A stretch of DNA of 64,000 bases from Muribaculaceae bacterium (GCA_022510505.1 JAFLTL010000010.1:1-64000), one strand, 5' to 3'; positions 52,835 through 62,222 are shown, numbered from the stretch's first letter. Program-made: numbers and translations. Notes: generated by a model not told the origin, from the letters alone.

Positions 52835-55474
52835 ATGTTTAAGAAACTACTTATATTTTTTGTTGTCGTCTCTTCGACTGTTCTCTACTGTCGGGCTCAG
52901 GAAGCAGTGGATACTGTCTATAACCCTCCTGTAATCTTTACTAATATGCCGCGAGTATATGAAATCGCCGATATTGCTGTCACAGGAGCCGACAACTATG
53001 AGGATTATATCATAATAGGATATTCCGGACTGAAAGTTGGAGACCGAGTTGAAATTCCTGGAAACGATATCACCACCGCGGTAAAACGTCTAATGCGACA
53101 AGGTCTCTTCGCTCAGGCACAAATCAAGGTTCTGAAAACCGCCGGCGATAAGGCATGGCTTGAAATTGCTCTGAGAACTCAACCACGTATTTCCGAAGTA
53201 AAATACTCCGGGATGAAAAAGGGTGAAAGGGAAGACCTGCAGGAACGACTGAATCTGATGCCCGGTAACCAAATAACACAGAATATCGTTAACCGTGCTC
53301 GACAAATCGTTAAGAAATATTTTGCCGATAAAGGTTTTGGTAACGCCGATGTTAAAATAACCTTGACCGAAGACCTTTCTAAACCAAACGAAATGATTGT
53401 CGATATTGGAGTAGACAAGCATGACAAGGTCAAAGTTCATAAAATATATATAGAAGGTAATGAGGTTCTGAGCGATCGTACACTCAAGAGAACCATTAAG
53501 AAAACCAATGAAAACGGAAATATTCTAAATATCTTCCGTCAAAAGAAATTCGTTCAGAGTGACTATGAGAATGACCTTGACCTGATCATCCAGAAATATA
53601 ACGAGAAGGGCTACCGCGATGCCAAAATTGTCAGCGACAGCGTCGTGCCATATGATGAGAAGAAAGTCGACGTGTACATCACTGTAGATGAAGGTAAACA
53701 ATATTATATCAGCGATATTTCATGGGTTGGTAACACTGTATTCGAAACCGATCGTCTCAATTGGATTCTCGGAATCGAACCGGGTGAAGTCTACAACCAG
53801 AAACTCCTCAACAAACGTTTGAGTGAGGACGACGATGCAATCGAGAATCTCTACATGGACCAAGGTTACCTTTTCTATCAACTTGTTCCAATTGAGAAGA
53901 ATGTGCGTGGCGATTCCATTGACCTAGAACTCAGAATGTTCGAAGGACCCCAGGCACGCATAAATAAAGTCGTCATCACAGGTAATGACCGTCTATATGA
54001 GAAGGTTGTGCGTCGAGAACTCCGTGTTAAACCAGGCGAACTCTTTAGTAAGAGCGACCTGATGCGCTCGGCACGCGAAATTGCCCAGACCGGTCATTTC
54101 GATCCTGAAAGTATGGATATCCGTCCCGAACCGAATGAAGAAAATGGAACAGTCGACATCCATTTCGGATTGACCTCGAAGGCTAATGACCAGATTGAGT
54201 TCTCTCTTGGTTGGGGACAAACCGGTATTATCGGTAAACTTGCATTGAAATTCACCAACTTCTCTATAAAGAATCTGTTCCATCCAAGCACATATAAAGG
54301 TATCATACCGCAAGGTGAAGGACAAACTTTCACAATCAGCGCACAGACCAACGCCCGTTACTATCAGGCCTATTCGGTTTCGTTCCTTGATCCTTGGTTC
54401 GGTGGTCGGCGTCCTAACTCGCTGCAAGTGTCGGCCTACTATAGCCGTCAAACAGGTGTAAACTCATCCTACTATAACAATGCCTGGCAGAATGCCTACC
54501 TCGGCATGATGGGCTACGGTTACGGCTATGGTTACGGCTATGGTTATGGTAACGGTTACGATAATTACTATCAGACTACCTACGAGAATGCCTACGACCC
54601 CAACAAATATCTCCAGATGGCAGGCATTACCGTTGGTTTCGGTAAACAGCTTAGTTGGCCCGACGATTATTTCTCGTTCACTGCCGAACTTTCCTATAAC
54701 TGGTATAACCTCAAGAACTGGGATTATCTCTATTACATGAACAACGGTGTTTCCAATTCGTTTGTTCTCGGATTGACTCTCGCCCGCTCAAGTATTGACA
54801 ATCCCCTCTACACTCGCTCCGGATCAATGTTCTCGCTAAATCTGCAACTGACCCCGCCGGCAGAACTCTTTACCGGTAAAAAGGACTGGAAGAAACTCTA
54901 TAACGAGAACACACAGGATGCCAAGAAACAACTTTATCGATGGATTGAATATTGGAAACTCCGTTTCCGTTCTCGTACATATACGCCGTTGACCGATGTA
55001 GACGGAAAATGGACTTTGGTGTTGATGACCCGTGCCGACTTCGGATTGCTCGGAAGTTATAACAAATACCTTAAGTCACCGTTCGAGACTTTCTATGTCG
55101 GTGGTGACGGTATGACCGGTTCCTATACTTATGCTACCGAAACCATCGGACTTCGCGGATATGAAAACGGCTCGCTTACCCCGTGGGGCTATGAGGGTTA
55201 TGCCTACACCCGCATGGGTGTGGAACTCCACTTCCCGTTCATGCTGCAGCCAACAACCACCATCTACGGTCTGGTGTTCGCCGAAGGCGGTAATGCATGG
55301 ACTGAAGTGAAATCCTTCAATCCGTTCGACTTGAAACGTAGCGCCGGAGCTGGTGTTCGTATCTATCTGCCGATGGTCGGTATGATGGGTATCGACTGGG
55401 CCTACGGTTTCGATAATGTGTTCGGCCAAAAGGGTGGCAGCCATTTCCACTTCATCCTCGGACAGGAATTCTAA
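52835..55474 (+). CDS. bamA: Outer-membrane protein assembly factor BamA
   Basis: An 879-aa Omp85 protein, the core of the BAM machine. It has a signal peptide (1-21), POTRA repeats at roughly 40-430 (VDEGKQYYISDISWVGN, FEGPQARINKVVITGN) and a C-terminal beta-barrel (about 440-879) ending in HFHFILGQEF. The barrel contains an unusual Gly-Tyr tandem repeat at residues 560-575. ATG 52835 is preferred because the upstream start at 52814 is a TTG that spoils the signal peptide. It is followed by two OmpH/Skp genes. Confidence 0.93.
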   Translation: MFKKLLIFFVVVSSTVLYCRAQEAVDTVYNPPVIFTNMPRVYEIADIAVTGADNYEDYIIIGYSGLKVGDRVEIPGNDITTAVKRLMRQGLFAQAQIKVLKTAGDKAWLEIALRTQPRISEVKYSGMKKGEREDLQERLNLMPGNQITQNIVNRARQIVKKYFADKGFGNADVKITLTEDLSKPNEMIVDIGVDKHDKVKVHKIYIEGNEVLSDRTLKRTIKKTNENGNILNIFRQKKFVQSDYENDLDLIIQKYNEKGYRDAKIVSDSVVPYDEKKVDVYITVDEGKQYYISDISWVGNTVFETDRLNWILGIEPGEVYNQKLLNKRLSEDDDAIENLYMDQGYLFYQLVPIEKNVRGDSIDLELRMFEGPQARINKVVITGNDRLYEKVVRRELRVKPGELFSKSDLMRSAREIAQTGHFDPESMDIRPEPNEENGTVDIHFGLTSKANDQIEFSLGWGQTGIIGKLALKFTNFSIKNLFHPSTYKGIIPQGEGQTFTISAQTNARYYQAYSVSFLDPWFGGRRPNSLQVSAYYSRQTGVNSSYYNNAWQNAYLGMMGYGYGYGYGYGYGNGYDNYYQTTYENAYDPNKYLQMAGITVGFGKQLSWPDDYFSFTAELSYNWYNLKNWDYLYYMNNGVSNSFVLGLTLARSSIDNPLYTRSGSMFSLNLQLTPPAELFTGKKDWKKLYNENTQDAKKQLYRWIEYWKLRFRSRTYTPLTDVDGKWTLVLMTRADFGLLGSYNKYLKSPFETFYVGGDGMTGSYTYATETIGLRGYENGSLTPWGYEGYAYTRMGVELHFPFMLQPTTTIYGLVFAEGGNAWTEVKSFNPFDLKRSAGAGVRIYLPMVGMMGIDWAYGFDNVFGQKGGSHFHFILGQEF
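54512..54559 (+). repeat. Gly-Tyr coding repeat in bamA
   Basis: Eight 6-nt units of GGY-TAY (one unit is GGT-AAC), partly organised as a 12-nt period GGCTATGGTTAC. It encodes seven Gly-Tyr pairs and one Gly-Asn in a surface loop or strand of the BamA barrel. Such repeats can change length by slippage in steps that keep the frame. Confidence 0.8.
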
Positions 55475-55501
55475 TATCTTAATTTAAAATCAAAAAATAA
55501 C

Positions 55502-56017
55502 ATGAAACGAATATTTCTCTCTCTATTGTCAGTCATTTTCCTTGCACTGATATCCAATGCCCAAAAGTTCGCACTTGTCGATATAGAATATATCCTCAAG
55601 AATATCCCATCCTATGAAATAGCAAACCAGCAACTGAACCAGCTCTCTCAGAATTGGCAGAAAGAAATAGAAGCTAAGCAGAATGAGGCTGAAGAAGCCT
55701 ATCAAAAGTACCAAACCGAATATATCTTTCTCACCGATGAACAAAAACGTCAGCGTGAGGATGAGGTTACCTCAATAGAAAAGGCTGCCGCTACACTTAG
55801 ATACAAATATTTCGGACCCGACGGTGAATTGTCCCAGAAACGTCAAGCTTTGATTCAACCCATTCAGGATGAGATATATAACGCAATCAAGAAACTTGCC
55901 GATGAAAAAGGCTATCAAGCCATAATCGACCGTGCTTCGGCAAGTGACATAATCTATGCTTCTCCAAAAATTGATGTCAGCAACGATGTCCTTGCCCGTT
56001 TGGGTTATTCAAGATAA
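55502..56017 (+). CDS. OmpH/Skp-family periplasmic chaperone (copy 1)
   Basis: A 171-aa exported protein with a signal peptide (1-20, ending SNAQ), the strand FALVDIEYILKNIPSYEIA typical of OmpH, a long charged coiled-coil arm and a returning strand YQAIIDRASASDIIYA. Skp-type trimers hold unfolded outer-membrane proteins in the periplasm before BAM insertion. It starts 27 nt after bamA, so partner and machine are co-expressed. Confidence 0.88.
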   Translation: MKRIFLSLLSVIFLALISNAQKFALVDIEYILKNIPSYEIANQQLNQLSQNWQKEIEAKQNEAEEAYQKYQTEYIFLTDEQKRQREDEVTSIEKAAATLRYKYFGPDGELSQKRQALIQPIQDEIYNAIKKLADEKGYQAIIDRASASDIIYASPKIDVSNDVLARLGYSR

Positions 56018-56030
56018 TTTTTTAACTTTG
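55999..56030 (+). promoter_or_regulatory. Promoter of the second ompH gene
   Basis: TTTG (55999-56002), exactly 20 nt, then TAACTTTG (56023-56030) is a full consensus match at the very end of ompH copy 1. A second exact -7 box TAAATTTG lies at 56070-56077. The second gene can therefore be expressed apart from bamA. Confidence 0.65.
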
Positions 56031-56092
56031 CCTCGATAAAAAATACATCCCTCTTTGTAGGAAAAGTAATAAATTTGAACAATCTATTTACG

Positions 56093-56590
56093 ATGATTAA
56101 GAAATTAATTGCAGCGTTGGTTATCGCGCTTCCGATTTGCGCCTCTGCACAAAAATTCGGAGTCGTTGACGGTGAATCACTCCTTCCTCAGATGCCTGAA
56201 TACACAGCCGCCGAAAATCAGCTCAGTGAAGCATCCAAAAAATATGAAGCTGAATTGACCAACCTTCGTGAAGAACTTGATAAGAAATATGCCGACTTCC
56301 AGCAACTCAGCCAGGATCCCGACACCCCACAGTCTATCAAAGACCGTCGTTTGCAGGAACTGACCGAGCTTGATCAGAAAGTTCAGCAATTCGTTCAAAC
56401 TGCCCAGCAGGACATCCAGCGCCAGCAGGCTCAACTCATGCAGCCAATTCAGGAAAAACTTCTTCGCGCAATCAACACTGTTGGACAAAATAATAACTTC
56501 ACTATTCTCTTCCCTATAGGTGTCGCTCTCTACACCGGTCAGGAAGTGATTGATGCTACTCCGTTGGTGAAGGCCGAACTTGGACTTTAA
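56093..56590 (+). CDS. OmpH/Skp-family periplasmic chaperone (copy 2)
   Basis: A 165-aa paralogue of the preceding gene with signal peptide (ending ASAQ), KFGVVDGESLLPQMPEY, a coiled coil rich in Gln and Glu, and the returning strand FTILFPIGVALYTGQEVIDATP. ATG 56093 is used because the earlier frame start at 56075 is a TTG inside a -7 box. Two differing Skp-like chaperones may serve different client barrels. An intrinsic terminator follows. Confidence 0.87.
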   Translation: MIKKLIAALVIALPICASAQKFGVVDGESLLPQMPEYTAAENQLSEASKKYEAELTNLREELDKKYADFQQLSQDPDTPQSIKDRRLQELTELDQKVQQFVQTAQQDIQRQQAQLMQPIQEKLLRAINTVGQNNNFTILFPIGVALYTGQEVIDATPLVKAELGL

Positions 56591-56614
56591 TTAACTTACA
56601 TATAGAAGATAGAG

Positions 56615-56649
56615 GTTGTGTCAAAATTTTTTTTTGACACAACTTTTTT
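56615..56649 (+). terminator. Intrinsic terminator after ompH copy 2
   Basis: GTTGTGTCAAAA (56615-56626) pairs perfectly with TTTTGACACAAC (56632-56643) and is followed by six T. The rnhB ATG lies only 4 nt beyond. Confidence 0.88.
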
Positions 56650-56652
56650 ATT

Positions 56653-57255
56653 ATGCTACCAAGTTGTCTAAAATTCGGAATGAACGAGGCCGGTTGCGAT
56701 GAAGCCGGCCGTGGTTGTGTGGCCGGGCCGGTGGTCGCGGCAGCCGTGATTCTACCCGACGGGTTTACACATCCTCTACTTGTCGACTCAAAGACTCTCT
56801 CGGAGAAACATCGCGAGGAGGCCCGAATAGTCGTAGTAGAAAATGCACTGGCTTGGAAGGTCGCATGGGTGAGTCCCGAGATGATCGACCAAATCAATAT
56901 CCTTAACGCGTCTATCCTCGCCATGCACCATGCCCTCGACGGGCTGCAAATAGTCCCCCGACATATCGTCGTTGACGGCAACCGTTTCAAGCCATGGCAT
57001 ACAGATGTAGACTACCAAACCGTGGTGAAGGGCGATGGAAAGCTTGCCAACATAGCCGCGGCATCAATCCTCGCCAAGACTTTCCGCGACGATATGATGA
57101 AAAAGCTTCATATAGCATTGCCAATGTATGCGTTCGACGAAAATAAGGGTTACCCAACCAAACGACATCTCGACACAATAAGTGCCATAGGACCTTCCCC
57201 ATGGCACCGTTTTACTTTCAAGGGTGTGATGAAAGAACCCTCACTTTTTGATTGA
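56653..57255 (+). CDS. rnhB: Ribonuclease HII
   Basis: A 200-aa endonuclease that removes ribonucleotides from RNA-DNA hybrids. The catalytic acidic residues are visible in GCDEAGRGCVAGP (Asp, Glu) and the later Asp in ILNASILAM-HHALDG and VDGNRFKP. VDSKTLSEKHRE is the family segment. ATG 56653 fits the usual Bacteroidales N-terminus, though ATG 56680 is possible. It starts right after the terminator at 56615-56649, so its own promoter is not evident. Its 3' end overlaps the GH31 gene by 15 nt, tail to tail. Confidence 0.94.
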   Translation: MLPSCLKFGMNEAGCDEAGRGCVAGPVVAAAVILPDGFTHPLLVDSKTLSEKHREEARIVVVENALAWKVAWVSPEMIDQINILNASILAMHHALDGLQIVPRHIVVDGNRFKPWHTDVDYQTVVKGDGKLANIAAASILAKTFRDDMMKKLHIALPMYAFDENKGYPTKRHLDTISAIGPSPWHRFTFKGVMKEPSLFD

Positions 57256-59610
57256 GACGCTCAACAACTCGTCGACGTTATAGTTGGCGGTAAATGTCAA
57301 GCTTCTTTGGTTAGGGTAGTACTCAGTTGAAATTCGCTGTCCGTTGATTTCCACCGATGCGGGATTATTCTTGACGCCATGGACTATGAATTTCAACTCC
57401 TTCTCTTGCTGCATCCCTTCATAACCCCCTTTGGAATTTACCCAAATGTTTATCTCTTTGTCATTGTCAACACCCGAGAACATAATGAACAGATATTCTT
57501 CTTGCTCTATCGATGACGTCGACTCTCGGTCATCCTCATAGAGGATATAATTCGATGTAGAACCATCCAAGGGATAATAGTTGATTGTATAGTAGTTCGT
57601 TTTATAGTCGCCGGTGTTCTTCATCGGGTAGTCGGCGGTAGGAATAAAGGCTCCTTCTCTGACAAACAAGGGCAATACCTCTAATGGAGCGGGATAGTCC
57701 TTCACTGTTGTGCAACCTTCATAGATGTTTTCAGTGTTATTGATATCAATCCACCTGTCCTTTCCGGTCGGGAATGTGATGTCTCGGCTTGTAGCTCCCT
57801 GGGTCATCACCGGAGCCACCAGCACATCACTGCCCCACAGGAATTCATCGTCAATCCCGTCATTGGATGTGTTTCCCGAATAATATTCCAACGGGCGAAC
57901 CAGTGGTAAACCTGATAATGAGTTTTCAAATGCCAAAGAGTAGTTATAGGGCAACCAGCGGTAACGTTCCTTGATCAATGGCAATATGATGTCACGGTGT
58001 TCAGTGTAATTGTAAGGTTCGGCAATCTGCTGGGCATGGGTGCGCAGAATAGGGGAGAAGAGCCCAAGCTGAAGCCATCTGACATACAACTCGTCATCTC
58101 GGGGATTCTCCGGATCAATGGCAAAACCACCCACGTCGTGACTCATATAACCCATTCCGCTCAAACCTGAATTCAACATGATGGTGACCTGAGGCTGCAG
58201 ACCTCCCCACGACCGGCTGACATCGGTTGACCATGGAAAGACACTATAGCGTTGTAAACCCGTTGTTCCGCCTCTCATCATCGTCATCAGTCTCCTTTCA
58301 GGATATTCTTCCTTGAACAGATCGTATATTATTTGACTCCAGTCGTTGCCGTAACGGTTGTGGTAGAGCCGGGTTGTCAATCCGTTCTGATGATAGCCTG
58401 TTTCTGGATGAACCTCAGGCTCGCCAAGGTCACCCCACCAGCCGGTAATGCCGGTCTCGGTCAGCTCGCGATATTTATCGCGCATCCATTGGCGAGTGTC
58501 GGGATTGCTTACGTCCAACATACCTCCTTCTCCAACCCAAATGGTGATAGGATGGGTATTACCAACCGAGTCTCTCAAAAGCATGCTTCTCTCACTCAGA
58601 AACTCGAAGTTGTCTATACCTCTGCCGTTTGATAACACATAAGGTTGAGATATCGCCACCAAATTTACTCCCTCTTTCTTCAATGAGTCAAGCATTATGG
58701 ATGGGGAGGGCCATTGAACGGGATCCCATGCCAGTCGACCCATGTCTTCCTCCTTACCATACCAATAAAGGTCTAAAACTATCCCGTCGACAGGATATCC
58801 CTCCCTTTTCAGCGTGTCGATGACTCCCAGTGTCTCGGCCTGGTCATGATAGCCATACTTCGAGGTGATGTATCCCAATGACCAGAAGGGCGGAAGATCC
58901 TGCCTTCCGGTTACCTCTGAAAGATATTTCGATGTAGAGGGTAACTTACCGCTTCCATAAATGAAATAATAGGAAATCGGAGAACCGGCCTCGGTGATGT
59001 ATTGAATCGGATTTTCCAGAATCAACTCTGAGGCTGCGAAATCATCAAAAACAACTGCATATCCTTCTGAAGAAATGAAAAGTGGCATCGTGATGTTCAT
59101 TTGAGAAATCCTTGGGTCACCTTTTGTGTAACCGTAGTTCTGCCTGTTATACATCACTAGAGTGTCACCTTTAAGGTTGAACGAGTGACCTCTTTCGCCG
59201 GCACCGTAGAACGATCCGGTTCCGTTAGTTGTTAGCTCTATGTATTGCTTTCCATCCTTCTTGAGGCGAATCCCGCTGTCGGTCATGGTGACCTCGGGTG
59301 CCGAAATCGTCAACGCGCCGGTCAGAGGGTCGATGAATATCTTTAACCCTGCTGTTGTCTCCATGCCGTGGCCGTTTTCGGTTGTGAAGGCCGAACCACC
59401 AGTGGAATCGGGTTTTTTCAGGGTCGAATAGTCCGATGGTCGTTCGTCGTCAGTGTAATTGTCTATTCTAAGAATATATGGCGTTACGGCTGTCACCTCT
59501 ACGGTTCTGCCTTCGGGAGTTCTTGTGGTTATTGTTTTGGCACTTCCTGAAATCGATATGATTCCAAGCATCAGGAATGCAATACCGCAGCACCACTTAT
59601 AGTTTTTCAT
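57241..59610 (-). CDS. Glycoside hydrolase family 31 alpha-glucosidase-like enzyme
   Basis: A 789-aa exported enzyme with signal peptide 1-24 (hydrophobic, ends SGSAK). It has an N-terminal beta-sandwich (about 25-235), a (beta/alpha)8 barrel (about 240-560), and C-terminal sandwich domains including a DUF5110-like end. The nucleophile is Asp394 (WWGDLGEPE) and the acid/base is probably Asp463 (WSTDVSRSW). GH31 members include alpha-glucosidases and alpha-xylosidases; no specificity is readable. It has no neighbouring susC/susD. Its leader contains an intrinsic terminator (59667-59699). Confidence 0.9.
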   Translation of the reverse strand: MKNYKWCCGIAFLMLGIISISGSAKTITTRTPEGRTVEVTAVTPYILRIDNYTDDERPSDYSTLKKPDSTGGSAFTTENGHGMETTAGLKIFIDPLTGALTISAPEVTMTDSGIRLKKDGKQYIELTTNGTGSFYGAGERGHSFNLKGDTLVMYNRQNYGYTKGDPRISQMNITMPLFISSEGYAVVFDDFAASELILENPIQYITEAGSPISYYFIYGSGKLPSTSKYLSEVTGRQDLPPFWSLGYITSKYGYHDQAETLGVIDTLKREGYPVDGIVLDLYWYGKEEDMGRLAWDPVQWPSPSIMLDSLKKEGVNLVAISQPYVLSNGRGIDNFEFLSERSMLLRDSVGNTHPITIWVGEGGMLDVSNPDTRQWMRDKYRELTETGITGWWGDLGEPEVHPETGYHQNGLTTRLYHNRYGNDWSQIIYDLFKEEYPERRLMTMMRGGTTGLQRYSVFPWSTDVSRSWGGLQPQVTIMLNSGLSGMGYMSHDVGGFAIDPENPRDDELYVRWLQLGLFSPILRTHAQQIAEPYNYTEHRDIILPLIKERYRWLPYNYSLAFENSLSGLPLVRPLEYYSGNTSNDGIDDEFLWGSDVLVAPVMTQGATSRDITFPTGKDRWIDINNTENIYEGCTTVKDYPAPLEVLPLFVREGAFIPTADYPMKNTGDYKTNYYTINYYPLDGSTSNYILYEDDRESTSSIEQEEYLFIMFSGVDNDKEINIWVNSKGGYEGMQQEKELKFIVHGVKNNPASVEINGQRISTEYYPNQRSLTFTANYNVDELLSVSIKK

Positions 59611-59666
59611 AGCATTACTCTGTTTTGTTTAATTGCCGTGAAATTAAACACATTTGGAATATGTAC

Positions 59667-59699
59667 AAAAAAAAATTACTCGTCCTCACGACGAATAAT
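59667..59699 (-). terminator. Intrinsic terminator inside the GH31 leader (possible attenuator)
   Basis: Read leftwards, ATTATTCGTC (59690-59699) pairs with GACGAGTAAT (59675-59684; one G-T pair) around GTGAG, then nine T (59667-59675). It lies between the -7 box at 59737-59744 and the GH31 ATG at 59610, with no minus-strand gene upstream that it could serve. Confidence 0.7.
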
Positions 59700-59736
59700 C
59701 TTTTTACCTTAAATCTAATACCATGAAAAACTGGTG

Positions 59737-59744
59737 CAAAGATA
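59737..59744 (-). promoter_or_regulatory. -7 box of the GH31 leader
   Basis: TATCTTTG on the minus strand is an exact TAnnTTTG. GTTG at 59761-59764 is a weak -33 at 16 nt. The start would be near 59730, about 30 nt before the terminator stem. Confidence 0.5.
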
Positions 59745-59853
59745 GCGGTTTTATGTTTTACAACAATATTTTTCATCAATAAATGATGATATTTAACATT
59801 GTTTAACGATTGAATGGTTTGTTTCTCTTGTTGTGAGTTTTTTTGTTGACAAA

Positions 59854-59885
59854 TTTGGAAAATACATCTTAATGACATAATTTTG
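59854..59885 (+). promoter_or_regulatory. Promoter of the C10 peptidase gene
   Basis: TTTG (59854-59857), exactly 20 nt, then TAATTTTG (59878-59885) is a full consensus match, with a leader of about 25 nt. It is divergent from the GH31 promoter. The rest of the 306-nt gap shows only AT-rich sequence. Confidence 0.75.
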
Positions 59886-59916
59886 AAACCCATAACAATT
59901 TAATTTATTCCCCTCT

Positions 59917-62220
59917 ATGAAAAAATATATCCTGTCCATTATCTCGCTTCTGTGCGTTTTCGGGCTTTCTTATGCTCGAAAAATCAGTTTGAATGAGGCT
60001 CTGGCAATTTCACAGGGATTTCGCTCGGCAAATCTGGGTTATTTCTCACCCGATGCTTCTTCTGCTGCAAAATTCCGCGATCAAATCTATGTGATTAATG
60101 GCTCTAACGGTGGATGGATGCTTGTTTCGGCTGATGACCGCGCTCCGCTTATGGTGTTGGGATATTCCGATAAAGGCTCTCTTGATCTTAATAACCTCTC
60201 GACTGCCGCTCAAGGAGTTCTCGAAGGCTACGCCGAAGGTTTGCAACGTCTCGACACGTCTTCGGCTAAGACGGTCGCTCCATCTTTGAGTTCACGTGGC
60301 AGTGCAGCACCCCTACTGGGCGATATCGCATGGGATCAGGGATACCCCTATAATGCTTTGTTCCCCTGGTTTGGTGAGTATCAGGGCAATGCCGGTTGTG
60401 TGCAAATAGCCCAAGGTCAGATGATGTATTTTTATCAGCACCCCAAAAAAGGACAAGGTAGTAACTCTTTCGTCATAGAAGGGGTACAATATTCAGCTGA
60501 TTTCAGTAAGTCCTTCTATCAATGGAACATTATGAAACCTTACTATGACGGCGACGATTCCCAGGAGTCAATAGATGCTGTTTCAAAATTGATTTATGAT
60601 ATCGCAATCGCCAATAATGCCAATTTAAGCAATGCTTTGACCCCTGCAGCTCTTAATGAAGCCGGATTGATTGATTATTTTAAATATGACAGGTCTATAT
60701 ATGTAATAAAGGCCGATGAGTGCACACGCGAATATTTGGAAAATGCCATGCGTCAAAGCATCGACGAAGGTCATCCCGTTTATATTCAGGCCTATAACGA
60801 CATGGGCGGTGGACACGCATTCATTTGCGACGGATACAATGATGAAGGTTATTTCCATTTCAATATGGGAGGCGCCACGGGTTATTATCTCAGTACGGCA
60901 ACCGGCTACGATCGTGGTCAAATGATGACTATGAACTTCATGCCCGACGAGGGTGGAAGTCCAACTATATGGGCCGGCTCCAGCCAGGAACTCTACTGGA
61001 CTGGAGGAAACAATATTACATGTAATATAAGAGCCTTTAATGCCTTCGCTCCATCGGGGAGAACTGAAGTTGCCATCGCCCTCGAGGATCCCAAGTCGAA
61101 TGTTCAGTATTTCATACAATACTCCAACGATAATTTAAACATTTCAATGGAATCGCTGACTTTCAACGATAAGGTCAGTGATGGTGACTATATCCTTTAT
61201 CCCGTCTACCGGGTCAACGGTGGCGAATGGATGAAAGTCAATTTCCCCGATAATGCCGCCGACCATCTGATTCTGAATGTCACCAACGGAGTCAAAACCT
61301 ACACTAACACTTCCACGGGTGGCGTAATAGACCCGGGAACCTATCTAATTGATGGAGTCTACTACAACCTCGTGAATGTTTCCTATGAAGGTGAAGATTA
61401 CGTTGCCAGGGTTACCTATCGTAATAACCTTTATGGCAGTTACTCGGGCGATGTCGTCATCCCCGCCACAGTCACAATCGATGATGTTGAATATCCTGTG
61501 ACACAGATAGGTGCAAGTGCATTCTCCCGTTCTGATCTCGGAAATGTATATGTCGGACCAAATGTCGAGTCAATCGGCAACGAGGCATTCTTTGGCGCTA
61601 ACGTCGGCTCAATCGAATATGCCAATCCCTCGAATATTACCTATCTTGACCAACGTGTGTTCTGTAACTGTAATATCGATGAAGTCAAGATCCCGTCGGG
61701 CGTCTCAAGCATCTACGGACAAACTGTTACCGGAAAGGTCAACACCATAGTTATTCCGCCTTCGGTTAATTATATGGCTGTATGGGCTATAGTTAACGAA
61801 TACAACACCATTAAGGATTTCTTTGTGTTCTGGACCTCTGAGGATGAATTGCCCAACTATGACGTCGACAAAAACAATGGTTATACTCCGCTATTTGGTG
61901 ATTTTAGCAAAACCACGCTGCATGTTCCAAAGGGATGCGCCGATCTATATAAAAACAATGAGCTTTGGGGAGTATTTGGAAAATATGTGGAGGATGCAAC
62001 AACCGGTATCGGTAGCATTGAGAGCGTAGACGATGAAATTGGAGTTTCGGTGAGCAACGGCTCCATCCGGTTCGATCAACTGCCGGCGGGCGAGATAGCA
62101 CAGGTTTATAATCTGCAGGGTATGCTCATCGGTCAGGGACAAGTCGGAACAACTGTGAAACTCTCAAAAGGGGTCTACATAATTCGAACCTCCAAGAAAT
62201 CGATAAAAGTAGTGATCTAA
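59917..62220 (+). CDS. Secreted C10 (streptopain-type) cysteine peptidase with LRR and T9SS-like tail
   Basis: A 767-aa exported protein. Signal peptide 1-20; propeptide of the Spi inhibitor type about 21-130 (LNEALAISQGF, GWMLVSADDRAPLMVLGYS). The peptidase C10 domain begins near LLGDIAWDQGYPYN; catalytic Cys161 lies in NAGCVQIAQ and His300 in GGGHAFICDGY, then YFHFNMGG. Residues about 480-690 resemble BspA-type repeats (IGASAFSRSDLGNVYVGPNV, IGNEAFFGANV). The last 60 residues (AQVYNLQGMLIGQGQ, LSKGVYIIRTSKKS) look like a type A T9SS sorting domain. A surface or secreted protease is likely. Confidence 0.87.
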   Translation: MKKYILSIISLLCVFGLSYARKISLNEALAISQGFRSANLGYFSPDASSAAKFRDQIYVINGSNGGWMLVSADDRAPLMVLGYSDKGSLDLNNLSTAAQGVLEGYAEGLQRLDTSSAKTVAPSLSSRGSAAPLLGDIAWDQGYPYNALFPWFGEYQGNAGCVQIAQGQMMYFYQHPKKGQGSNSFVIEGVQYSADFSKSFYQWNIMKPYYDGDDSQESIDAVSKLIYDIAIANNANLSNALTPAALNEAGLIDYFKYDRSIYVIKADECTREYLENAMRQSIDEGHPVYIQAYNDMGGGHAFICDGYNDEGYFHFNMGGATGYYLSTATGYDRGQMMTMNFMPDEGGSPTIWAGSSQELYWTGGNNITCNIRAFNAFAPSGRTEVAIALEDPKSNVQYFIQYSNDNLNISMESLTFNDKVSDGDYILYPVYRVNGGEWMKVNFPDNAADHLILNVTNGVKTYTNTSTGGVIDPGTYLIDGVYYNLVNVSYEGEDYVARVTYRNNLYGSYSGDVVIPATVTIDDVEYPVTQIGASAFSRSDLGNVYVGPNVESIGNEAFFGANVGSIEYANPSNITYLDQRVFCNCNIDEVKIPSGVSSIYGQTVTGKVNTIVIPPSVNYMAVWAIVNEYNTIKDFFVFWTSEDELPNYDVDKNNGYTPLFGDFSKTTLHVPKGCADLYKNNELWGVFGKYVEDATTGIGSIESVDDEIGVSVSNGSIRFDQLPAGEIAQVYNLQGMLIGQGQVGTTVKLSKGVYIIRTSKKSIKVVI

Positions 62221-62222
62221 AC

